Assembly: GCA_024691565.1 (NCBI GenBank)
Contig: JAILNN010000095.1
Coordinates: forward strand, 1 to 41,930
DNA from: Lachnospiraceae bacterium
GTDB lineage: Bacteria > Bacillota > Clostridia > Lachnospirales > Lachnospiraceae
DNA: 41,930 bases
Direction of reading: 5' to 3'
The notes beneath the pieces are model-generated. The model was not told the DNA's origin, made no database searches, and saw nothing but the letters and a program-made list of their open reading frames with translations. Shown here one piece after another: positions 8,671-17,500 of this stretch (within the stretch, counting starts at the first letter, position 1; every line of letters starts with the position of its first letter). Made by a program: the position numbers and the translations under genes.

Positions 8671-9804
8671 ATGAAAAAGTATATACCGTTTTTTGTTGCC
8701 ACTGCCATGATGGTAGGTGGTCTTTCAGCGTGCAGTTCTAATGTAAAAACAAGTGATTCAAGTAACTCATCTGATTCAGGAAGTAAATCTGATAAGATTC
8801 AGATTGTTACAACAATATTCCCTGAGTATGACTGGGTTATGAATGTTCTAGGTGATAAGAAGGATAATGCTGATGTTACAATGCTTCTTGATAATGGAGT
8901 TGATCTTCACAGTTACCAGCCAACAGCTGATGATATTTTAAAAATTTCAACCTGTGACCTTTTTGTTTATGTTGGTGGTGAGTCTGATGAATGGGTTGAA
9001 GATGCATTAGCAGAGGCTACTAACAAAGATATGGTAGTTGTCAATTTGATGGATGTCATTGGAGAGGCTGCCAAGGAAGAAGAGATGGTTGAAGGAATGC
9101 AGGAATCAGAGCATCATCACGACCATGAAGATGGTGAAGAGCATGAACACGAGGACGCTGAGGAGCATGAACATGAGGATGCAGAAGATCACGACCATGA
9201 GGATGGTGAAGAACATGAGGACGCTGAGGAGCATGAACATGAGCACGAGCATGAAGAGGGTGAAGTTGAGTATGATGAGCATGTTTGGCTTTCTCTCCGC
9301 AGTGCAGCTACTTTAGTAGATAGCATTTCAGAGGCCCTTCAGAAGGTTGATGCAGATAATGCTGATACATATAAGAGTAATGCTGAAAGTTATATTTCTG
9401 AATTAAATAGCCTTGATGAGGAATATGAGACAGCTGTTTCTGAGGGTGATAAGGATACAATTCTTTTTGGAGACAGATTCCCATTCCGTTATTTAGTTGA
9501 TGATTATGATTTAAATTACTATGCTGCATTTGTTGGTTGTTCAGCTGAAACTGAAGCTAGTTTTGAGACAATTACCTTCCTTTCTGAGAAGGTTGATGAG
9601 CTTGGTCTTAAGGCTGTTTTAACTATTGAGAGCAGTGATAAAAAGATTGCTGAGACCATTGTTGAAAATACAGAGTCTAAGGATCAACAGATTCTTACAA
9701 TGGATTCTATGCAGTCAACAACATCTAAGGATGTTGAAGATGGAACAAGTTATTTATCGATTATGAAGGATAATTTAGACGTCCTTAAAGAAGCGCTTAA
9801 ATAA
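8671..9804 (+). CDS. ZnuA/TroA-like metal-binding lipoprotein with a His/Asp/Glu-rich loop
   Basis: This is a 377-residue cluster A-I substrate-binding protein for zinc or manganese. It has a lipoprotein signal with lipobox GLSAC, so it is membrane-anchored and extracellular. Family landmarks include His80 (in LHSYQP), His204 (in DEHVW) and Glu320. Between them, residues about 147-193 are a highly acidic, His-rich loop built of short EHEHED-like units, typical of zinc-binding SBPs. The third ligand position, normally HxAFxY, reads GDRFPFRY with Asp268 in place of His. No permease or ATPase gene (znuB/znuC) is adjacent, so its transporter must be encoded elsewhere or it acts as a scavenger. 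TTTTGGAGGA provides a strong ribosome site. It probably shares a transcript with the small Cys/His protein upstream. Confidence 0.9.
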   Translation: MKKYIPFFVATAMMVGGLSACSSNVKTSDSSNSSDSGSKSDKIQIVTTIFPEYDWVMNVLGDKKDNADVTMLLDNGVDLHSYQPTADDILKISTCDLFVYVGGESDEWVEDALAEATNKDMVVVNLMDVIGEAAKEEEMVEGMQESEHHHDHEDGEEHEHEDAEEHEHEDAEDHDHEDGEEHEDAEEHEHEHEHEEGEVEYDEHVWLSLRSAATLVDSISEALQKVDADNADTYKSNAESYISELNSLDEEYETAVSEGDKDTILFGDRFPFRYLVDDYDLNYYAAFVGCSAETEASFETITFLSEKVDELGLKAVLTIESSDKKIAETIVENTESKDQQILTMDSMQSTTSKDVEDGTSYLSIMKDNLDVLKEALK

Positions 9805-9858
9805 ATATGCGTATAAAAGTGGGGGTTTTTCATATTGGAATTCAGAAAGGGAAAATAG

Positions 9859-10548
9859 ATGAAAAAGTTTTACAGTCTTTGCTTAAGTCTTTTAATTGCA
9901 TTCTTGATAGTGGGATGCAGTGATGGTGAAAAAAGTGCAGTTAGAAAAAATGAAAATTCAAATAGTGTCCAGAATGCATTAGATGCTGGTGTAGCAGAGG
10001 CTGATGGGGAAGGGGATGTGCCGGAAAATGCGCAATCTTCATCTGAAAGTGATTCTAGCGTGGGAGGGAATAGCTCAGAGGATGAGGGTGCGCAAGATGC
10101 TCCGGTTGATGGTGATAAACTTCAAGGTGAAGATACTAATAGGCCAACACCTTCTGTTGATTCATCTGAGGAAAATCAGGATGGGGAGGATAGTGAAAGT
10201 AAGAAGGTAGACATTAATCTAACGAAACTTTCTAGCAATATGGTTTATTCTGAAGTGTTTTCAATGATGAGTAGTCCTGAAAAATTTGTTGGTAAGATTG
10301 TTAAAATGAGAGGAACATATACAAGTATTTATAATCAGGAAGAAGACGTGCGATATCATGCATGTATAGTTAAAGATGCGATGGAGTGCTGTTCTGAAGG
10401 AATTGAGTTTAATTTGACGGATGATTATAATTATCCAGATGATTATCCTATTGAGGGTGATGAAATAACCGTTTTAGGTGAGTTTACTACATATGACCAA
10501 GATGGTCTTACTTATGCAACGCTAAAAAATGCCAGGTTAATTAAATGA
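9859..10548 (+). CDS. Lipoprotein with acidic Ser-rich linker and OB-fold-like C-terminal domain
   Basis: The 229-residue product has a lipoprotein signal ending LIVGC. A disordered Ser/Glu/Asp/Asn-rich stretch runs to about residue 115. A compact C-terminal domain of about 110 residues follows, with an alternating beta pattern (GKIVKMRGTY, then YHACIVKDAMECC, then DEITVLGEF). The GKxVxxxG...CC...G pattern recalls OB-fold domains such as the C-terminal part of DUF1980 proteins, some of which are zinc-linked, but this is a resemblance by eye only. It starts 54 bp after the ZnuA-like gene, with no clear terminator or promoter in the gap, so the two are probably cotranscribed. It may deliver or sense metal on the cell surface. 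Confidence is high that it is a lipoprotein and low for function. Confidence 0.8.
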   Translation: MKKFYSLCLSLLIAFLIVGCSDGEKSAVRKNENSNSVQNALDAGVAEADGEGDVPENAQSSSESDSSVGGNSSEDEGAQDAPVDGDKLQGEDTNRPTPSVDSSEENQDGEDSESKKVDINLTKLSSNMVYSEVFSMMSSPEKFVGKIVKMRGTYTSIYNQEEDVRYHACIVKDAMECCSEGIEFNLTDDYNYPDDYPIEGDEITVLGEFTTYDQDGLTYATLKNARLIK

Positions 10549-10554
10549 TTGATA

Positions 10555-10581
10555 AAAAAACGCGTATAAATCGTGTTTTTT
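10555..10581 (+). terminator. Intrinsic terminator after the metal-binding module
   Basis: AAAAAACGCG (10555-10564) pairs with CGTGTTTTTT (10572-10581) with one G-U pair and a 7-nt loop. The right arm ends in six T. It closes the lipoprotein operon. Confidence 0.7.
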
Positions 10582-10603
10582 GATTATAAATATAAATTTT
10601 TTC

Positions 10604-10632
10604 TTGAATGTAAGAAATAATTGTTATATTAT
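10604..10632 (+). promoter_or_regulatory. Predicted sigma-A promoter for the GGDEF gene
   Basis: TTGAAT (10604-10609) and TATTAT (10627-10632) are 17 nt apart. Transcription would start near 10640, leaving an AT-rich leader of about 160 nt before the ATG at 10800. I recognise no known riboswitch in that leader. Confidence 0.55.
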
Positions 10633-10799
10633 TATTGTATCACTTGGGAGAGCGTATATCTTCATATTTATCTAAAAAGAGAAAACTTTTTTATAGGTGT
10701 TTTTTGTGTGTTAATAATATGCGGATATATGGTGATATTTAGATATTTTAAGGGGGATTATTGGATTTTAAATAGGGGAAATTCGATAAACCTAAATGT

Positions 10800-12965
10800 A
10801 TGAATGAAAATAGGACTAAAGATAGCAAACGTAAAATTTATAGCTTGATAAATGGTATATTAGTATTATTGATAGTTCTCATTGCCTTTGTTCTTGGAGT
10901 GTGTCTTAAAGATGACTGGATTGCTCCTAAGGCAGACAATACAATGAATTTAAATAGCTGGACTAGAATTAATCAAGATGGTACTGAAGAAGAGGTATAT
11001 GGAGAGTTTAGCATAGGTAAAAGTGCGCCAGTTACCTTTTATCGAGTACTCCCTGATGGAATATCAGATGACCGTATTCTTAGGATTAAATGTCCGTATT
11101 ATTCGGTTGATGCTTATATTGAAGATGAACTAATCTATCATGCAGGTCCTGCTAGTGCTGGACAGTTAAAAACTACTTTGGGAAATGTTTTTGCATTAAT
11201 TCCTTTAAAAAGTGAATATTCTGGAAAGAAGATTACAATTACAGTAAAGCCTAGAAACTATGGTTTTGAGGTTCTAATTAAAGACGCTGCAATTACAACA
11301 ATGGCTAACTATGCCTATCTAAGGATGAAGGAGTGCGTTCCTTACTTTACTCTTTCTGCAATTCTTTTACTTATATCCATAATTTCAATTATTCTATATG
11401 CGACCTTCCATGTTTCTTCTGCTGAAACGGAAAAGTACATATCCTTTGGATTCTTACATCTTGGATTCTTTGGTTTTTCTGCAATTGCGTGGATTATTGC
11501 TGATTATCATATTTGGGGTATGATTTCAGGACGAATGGCATTGTCAGGTATGATTAATTATGTTGGATTTATGCTTTGTCCTCTAATGTTTAGTGGGCTT
11601 CTATTAAGTGTTTTTAAAAAGAATGTATTCTTTAAAATACTCTACTATATTTCTGAAGCAAATTTCGTTATTCAAATGCTCCTGTTTTTCTTTGGTGTGA
11701 TTGATTTACCACAGGGATTAATTGTTTCGCAAATAATCATTGTTTTACTCGTTTTTGCAATTGTATTTTTTGGAGTTACAATGATAAAGAATTTTGCAAA
11801 AAAGAGTTTTGTTCTCTTGATTATTCCAACGATTTGTTTTGTATTATTTTCAATTATTGCATTGATTTGTTATGTGTTAAATTTAGAATGGATGCTTTTT
11901 GTTGCATTGGCATTGACTTTCTTTGCATTTGCAGTAATAGATTATTTGCTTTTAAATCTTTTTGGAGCACTTGAGGATAACAAGAAGTTTGATGAAGTTA
12001 AAGAAATTGCTTACCACGATAATCTTACAAATGCTGAAAATAGAAGAGCCTATGATGAATATATTAACTTCTTAAATGAGAGAATTAAGACTGGTGAAAT
12101 TGATGAGACTCTTTCTACAATTATGATGGATGTTAATGGTCTTAAGAAGGTTAATGATCTTTTGGGACATGCAGCTGGAGATGAAATTATTATAGGAGCC
12201 GCTGAATGTATTAGTAAAGTATTTGGAGAATATGGTAGATGCTTTAGAACAGGTGGAGATGAATTTGTTGTTATTGCTCCTATGGAACATGAATTCTTCT
12301 TGAGAAAGTATGAGGAATTAGAGAAGGAGCTTTCCGTTTGGAAGGGTGTTCATGTTGAAGGAATCTCGATTTCTGTTGGTAAGGCTGATAGAGGAGAATT
12401 TCCACATTATAAAATTGAGAAACTCTTAAATATTGCAGATAAAAGAATGTACGAGAATAAGCAACACTACTATGCGAGCTTATTGTCTGTTGACGATGAA
12501 TTTGTGGAAAGTGTTGTTGGAGATGTTAAGAAGAAGCGTAAGAAGAGATATTCTGATAACTTTGCGCTTACAAAATATACTATGCCTGTTATTAGGCAGA
12601 TGGCAGAGGTTATTCCTGGTGGTTTCTTTATTTATCAGGAGGATGAAAAGAGAGAACTTATCTATCAAAATAGAAAGGTTCTTGAATTGTTTGGTTGTAA
12701 CACACTTCATGAGTTTAAAGAGCTTACTGGCTATACATTTGAAGGAATGGTTCATCCTGATGATTTCCGTAAGATTCAGGATTCTATTGATACACAGATT
12801 TTTTCTGAAGACGGAGATGGAATGGACCATGTAGTATATCGAATCATTAGAAAAGACGGAAGTGTAAGGCTTATTGATGATTATGGTCATTTTAGTCATT
12901 CTGATGATTATGGAGATATTTACTATGTATTTATAAATGATATAACAGATAAAAAAGTTGATTGA
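10800..12965 (+). CDS. Membrane-bound diguanylate cyclase, sensor-7TM-like-GGDEF-PAS
   Basis: The 721-residue protein begins with a single membrane segment (about 15-36), then an extracytoplasmic sensing domain of about 150 residues. A block of roughly six or seven membrane helices (about 180-390) follows, similar in layout to 7TMR-DISM receptors. The cytoplasmic GGDEF domain has an intact GGDEF at 485-489, preceded by a normal DxNxLKxxND-like segment, so c-di-GMP synthesis is likely. The RxxD inhibitory site is not present at its usual place before GGDEF. A PAS/PAC domain lies at the C-terminus (about 600-720), the reverse of the commoner PAS-GGDEF order. In-frame stop TAG at 10773 limits the start to 10800 or later. 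The nearest GGGG is about 20 nt away, so the ribosome site is weak. No EAL domain is present. Confidence 0.9.
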   Translation: MNENRTKDSKRKIYSLINGILVLLIVLIAFVLGVCLKDDWIAPKADNTMNLNSWTRINQDGTEEEVYGEFSIGKSAPVTFYRVLPDGISDDRILRIKCPYYSVDAYIEDELIYHAGPASAGQLKTTLGNVFALIPLKSEYSGKKITITVKPRNYGFEVLIKDAAITTMANYAYLRMKECVPYFTLSAILLLISIISIILYATFHVSSAETEKYISFGFLHLGFFGFSAIAWIIADYHIWGMISGRMALSGMINYVGFMLCPLMFSGLLLSVFKKNVFFKILYYISEANFVIQMLLFFFGVIDLPQGLIVSQIIIVLLVFAIVFFGVTMIKNFAKKSFVLLIIPTICFVLFSIIALICYVLNLEWMLFVALALTFFAFAVIDYLLLNLFGALEDNKKFDEVKEIAYHDNLTNAENRRAYDEYINFLNERIKTGEIDETLSTIMMDVNGLKKVNDLLGHAAGDEIIIGAAECISKVFGEYGRCFRTGGDEFVVIAPMEHEFFLRKYEELEKELSVWKGVHVEGISISVGKADRGEFPHYKIEKLLNIADKRMYENKQHYYASLLSVDDEFVESVVGDVKKKRKKRYSDNFALTKYTMPVIRQMAEVIPGGFFIYQEDEKRELIYQNRKVLELFGCNTLHEFKELTGYTFEGMVHPDDFRKIQDSIDTQIFSEDGDGMDHVVYRIIRKDGSVRLIDDYGHFSHSDDYGDIYYVFINDITDKKVD

Positions 12966-12990
12966 TGTTTTTATGATTTTGTGGTATTAT
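12962..12990 (+). promoter_or_regulatory. Predicted promoter for the GH43 gene
   Basis: TTGATG (12962-12967) and TATTAT (12985-12990) are 17 nt apart. The -35 overlaps the stop codon of the GGDEF gene. The start point would lie about 30 nt before the GH43 ATG. Confidence 0.55.
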
Positions 12991-13027
12991 ATTCTGCAGA
13001 GGTTTAATGTATTGGGGGATTTTTATT

Positions 13028-14350
13028 ATGGCAAATCCATATTTACCTAATTGGGAGTATATTCCTGATGGGGAACCTAGAGTCTTTGGGGAAAGAATCT
13101 ATGTTTATGGTTCTCATGATGTTGTTGATTCAGATTATTTTTGTGATTATATTTTAAAGGTTTGGTCTGCACCTGTCGAGAATCCGAGCCAGTGGACTTG
13201 CCATGGAATCTCCTTCAGAACAAGATCTAAAATTGATAATCCATCTGATGTTGATTGGTCAGAAAAGCAATTATATGCGCCTGACGTGGTTTATAAAGAT
13301 GGAAAGTATTATCTTTATGCTTATATTCTAGATAGCAAGGGCTGTGTGGCTGTTAGTGATAAGCCAGAGGGTCCATTCAAACTTATTTCCCAGTATAAAT
13401 ACAATATTCCTAATCACTATGATAAGGGTACATTTATCGATCCGGGTGTTTTAGTTGATGACGATGGAAGAGTATATGTTTATTGTGGATATTTAGGCTC
13501 ATATATGTGTGAGTTGAATCCTGATAATATGTATGAGGTTATTGATGGAAGCTATCAGGAGAATATAATTCCTGTTGAAGAACCGTTTGAGTTTTTTGAG
13601 GCTTGTTCGCCTAGGAAGATTGGAGATACATATTATCTTATTTATTCACCTAAAAGAGGCTGTAGACTTGCATATGCTACTAGTGATAAACCTACAGGTC
13701 CTTTTAAATATCGAGGATTTATTGTTGATAATGGGATTGATTATCCGGGTGGAAATGATCATGGTTCGATTTGCAAGATTAAGGACCAATGGTATGTTTT
13801 CTATCATAGGATGACTAATGGTACTCTTTTTTCGAGAAGAGGCTGTGTTGAGAAGATTGAAATTTTACCAGATGGAAGTATTCCAACAGTTGAGATGACT
13901 TCCCTTGGATTTGAGGATTCTCTTAATCCTTATGATATTACATTAGCAGAGACTGCCTGTGTACTTAAGGGAAATGATGATAAAATTCTAATAACTGAAT
14001 TTGATAGCTTTACAAGAGTTATTACTAAGATTATTGACGGTTGTGTTATGGGTTGGAAGTATTTTGATTTTGGTGATGATTACTCGAGTAAGACAATGAC
14101 ACTTGAACTTAAGGTTATACCTAGGGGATGTAGAAGCCGTGTTCATGTCCATATTGATAGTGAAGACGGCGAAGAAATAGGCGTTATTGATGTTGGTTAT
14201 GGTGATAGAATAGCGAGAGGTGAGGTAAAACTTGTTACAGGTAGACATTCGTTATTCTTTGTTGTTGAAGAGGGACATACTGGATGGTCAAAGGATGCAT
14301 TTTTGCATCGTGAACTTTTTGATTTAGAAGCGTTTGTTTTTAGAAAATAA
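13028..14350 (+). CDS. GH43-family glycoside hydrolase, probably intracellular
   Basis: I choose ATG 13028 (MANPYLPNW...), which has TTGGGGGA 9 nt upstream, over the track start 13007. The 440-residue enzyme shows five-bladed beta-propeller GH43 signatures. These are the N-terminal PDGEPRVFG..YVYGSHD, then APDVVYKDGKYYLYA, then FIDPGVLVDDDG, the acid-bearing FEACSPRK, and NDHGSICKIKDQWYVFYHR. The residues from about 310 onward form a separate beta-rich domain resembling a carbohydrate-binding jelly roll. There is no signal peptide, so it probably acts on imported arabino- or xylo-oligosaccharides as an alpha-L-arabinofuranosidase or beta-xylosidase. Which of these cannot be told from sequence. 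It is a single-gene unit bounded by its own promoter and terminator. Confidence 0.9.
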   Translation: MANPYLPNWEYIPDGEPRVFGERIYVYGSHDVVDSDYFCDYILKVWSAPVENPSQWTCHGISFRTRSKIDNPSDVDWSEKQLYAPDVVYKDGKYYLYAYILDSKGCVAVSDKPEGPFKLISQYKYNIPNHYDKGTFIDPGVLVDDDGRVYVYCGYLGSYMCELNPDNMYEVIDGSYQENIIPVEEPFEFFEACSPRKIGDTYYLIYSPKRGCRLAYATSDKPTGPFKYRGFIVDNGIDYPGGNDHGSICKIKDQWYVFYHRMTNGTLFSRRGCVEKIEILPDGSIPTVEMTSLGFEDSLNPYDITLAETACVLKGNDDKILITEFDSFTRVITKIIDGCVMGWKYFDFGDDYSSKTMTLELKVIPRGCRSRVHVHIDSEDGEEIGVIDVGYGDRIARGEVKLVTGRHSLFFVVEEGHTGWSKDAFLHRELFDLEAFVFRK

Positions 14351-14411
14351 AATAATTGAAATATTGAATGAGCTATGATTGAATTTTAAAATTTAATATA
14401 ATACTTATATG

Positions 14412-14455
14412 GTCTGCAATCCTTTTAAATTAAAAGGGTTGCAGACTTTTTTTTA
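14412..14455 (+). terminator. Strong intrinsic terminator after the GH43 gene
   Basis: GTCTGCAATCCTTTT pairs with AAAAGGGTTGCAGAC (one G-T pair) around a 5-nt loop. A run of eight or more T follows directly. Confidence 0.9.
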
Positions 14456-14490
14456 TTTCAAGTTTTTTTAAAACTTTTTTAAATAATTAT

Positions 14491-14517
14491 TTGAAAATTA
14501 TGATTATATGGTATAAT
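14491..14517 (+). promoter_or_regulatory. Predicted extended -10 promoter for the surface-protein operon
   Basis: TATAAT at 14512-14517 is preceded by TGG, giving an extended -10. TTGAAA lies at 14491-14496 with a short 15-nt spacer. The start point would be about 60 nt before the ATG at 14584. Confidence 0.55.
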
Positions 14518-14583
14518 AGTAGCATTGAAAACGAAAAATAACGATTTATATTGTTATAAACTATATGAAAAAGGAAAGAATAT

Positions 14584-17500
14584 ATGAAAAAGAATAAGTT
14601 TAGAGCCTTATCTCTTTTGCTCGCGGGAGTTCTTGCTGTTTCACAGCTAGGTGAGTATGGAGAAGCAAAGGCTGAAAAAAAATTAGCTTTAGAAGCCAGT
14701 GAGAGTCTTATTTTGGACTCTGATGAAAATCTATATGAGGGTAGAGAATTTGTTGAAGATGATAAAACTATTTTACATCTAACAACAGCCGGGGAAATTG
14801 ATAGGGTAGAGTACCTTGGTGAGAATTCAGAGTTAAGTGAGATTGAGTTTGATTATGAAAAAGAAATAGAAGATGAAACTTCGTCTTATTCTAAGTCTAA
14901 TAAGAATTCGTCTAGAATTCTATTAAGAGATAATCCGTCTTCAGGAAGTGCTATTAGTTCAGGAGAAGATGTTAGTTCTGGAAGTGCGATTAGTTCAGGG
15001 ACTGCAACAGAATTAACAAAGAGAGAAAGATGGCATGAAATGTATGTTGATGCCTCTAGTAGTTACGCTTTTGACCAGATGGGCACTGAATTCTCTGGAA
15101 CAATTAAACAACGTTTTTATATGCGTGCACTTAGTCTTTTTGAAGAAATTCTTTATTATGATGGAGACTATGAAAATATTGAAGTTTGGGGAGAGAATGT
15201 ATCGTCAAGAAAAGGGTATTACACTGGTAAACTAAGGTATTCTGATTTAGGAATTTCTGGAAGTGAAGCGGTTCATGTAATTGATTTCTTTGTGTTGGAT
15301 CATCCAATAATTTTCTTCCAGGAATCTACTTTTTATGATGATAATTATTTATATTTTTTTATGAATAGTGATTATGCAGAGGGTGAAATTAGGCATGGTT
15401 TATTAGATTATATTTTAGAATATCTAGTGAGTGTTCAGAAAACCATTGATGAAGATCCAGAGAAATATGATTCGAATTATGATATTATCAAATATGTTCA
15501 TGATCAGGTAGTAAAAAAAGTAAATTATATGCATAATTATAAAGACGAAAGTCTTGTACAAAAGGCTCACAATATTATCGGATTTTTTAGAGATTTTTTT
15601 GGTGATGAACCAATGTTTGTTTGTGATGGTTATTCGAGAACTAATCAGTTGATTCTGAGTTACCTGGATGTTTTTTGTATTACCATGATAGGCAAGGCTT
15701 GTTCTGCTGATGAGTATTATGATTCGGATGCAGGACATGCTTGGAATGTTGTCGGCTTAGGTAATGGACTTTATTACTATATGGACCTTACGTGGGATGA
15801 TAACCTTTCAAGCCAAACAACGGGAACTGATAATATTTCATATGCTTATTATTTCAAAGGAAAAACCCAGTTTTTAACTAACCATACAAGTTTCAGACAA
15901 GTTGATGGCGGAAGTTGTCTTCAGGAACCTGAAATACCTGATGATAATTTTGATATGAATTTAGGTGAAGAAGATGTTAGAAGAAACTTAGATAATCCTA
16001 CTTATACGATTTGTGATTGTGATGAATTAGAAGAAGTTACATTTTCTTATTCGTCAGATGGGACTCTAACATTTTCTGGTAATGGTATTCTTTACACAGA
16101 AAAAAACTATCTTTTAAACTCTTGGGAAAAACATAAATACAGCACCAAAAAGATTGTATTTGAAGAGGGAATTGTTGCTATTGGTGCAAGTGCATTTAAA
16201 AACTTCATTTATCTTGAAGATATAGAGTTTTCAAATACTATTAAAGCAATTGGCTCGTATGCGTTTTACGGATGCTCAAGATTAAAAGAGGTTGAATTAT
16301 CAGATTCAATCGTGACAATTGGCTCGTGTTCTTTTGGAGATTGCTCTAATCTAACTGATTTTAGATTAGGTAAAATGACTGGCGCAAAAGATTTTAGATA
16401 TGATGTTAAGATATATAATGACTTTATTTATAGTTCAAATAATGTTGAAAGTTTAACTGTTGATGAGGAAAACGAGGTTATTAAGGTTATAGATAATGTT
16501 TTGTTTTCTAAAGATGGAACGAATTTAATTTTGTATATAAAGAATAAAAAAGATGAGAATTATGTGATTCCAGATGGTGTTACTAAACTATATAATGAGT
16601 CGTTTTCTAGAAACCCTTATCTTAAAGAGGTTACTCTTTGTGATGGTATTACTGAATATGGTGATTCAGTTTTTACTGGTTGTATTAAGCTTAAAACAAT
16701 TAATTTTATGAATCCAGGAACTGATAAAGTAAACTATTCTAAGTCATTTTTATATAGCACTAATGTTGAAAATATTACGGTTTCTGAAGATAATGCCTAT
16801 TTTTCATTAGTTGATGGCGTATTATTTGCAGATCATGGAAAAAAACTTATTTATTATCCTGATGGAAGAGAAGAGACTGAATACTGCATTCCGTCTGGAT
16901 GTCAAACAGTTTGTTGTTTTTCGTTTGATAGTCCTAATAATCTCACTAAAATTACTATGGCTGATAGTGTAAAAGTACTTGAAATGGAAGCCTTTTTCTA
17001 TTTATATAATCTTGATGAAGTAGTTATTGGAAAAGGTGTTAATAGTATAAATGATAGTGCTTTTTGGGGTTCATATAGTATTTTAAAAATTGTTAATAAT
17101 TCAAATACCAATTGTAAATTGAAGCAATTTGGTTACCGTACAGTTGATGGTGTTACGGGATATTATTATTGGGTTAATTCGGAATCTGGTGAGTATATTG
17201 ATAAAATATCAAATGGAACAGCTGAATTAAAAATGAAATCACTTGCTATGGGAGTGAATAAAGAATTTGAAAAGGATGGAATCACATATATAATTGAAAG
17301 CTATTCTGATTGGGTTTTTGATGGAAAAAGAACTATGGATAATAAAAAGGATTGGACTTTTACCCTTGATGAGTTAAATAATAGCAAGGATTTTGGTGTT
17401 GTTTATGCGTATAGTGATGATGATTTTGAATTAGATATTCAGAGTGTTGAATTTGAAGGATGGAACTATGAAGTTAAGAACGGATTGAGAGCTGTGGTTT

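Noticed and set aside
10621-10803. 60-residue hydrophobic ORF before the GGDEF gene
   Set aside because: It starts with TTG inside the predicted promoter region, has no ribosome site and lies in AT-rich leader DNA. It looks like chance coding potential.
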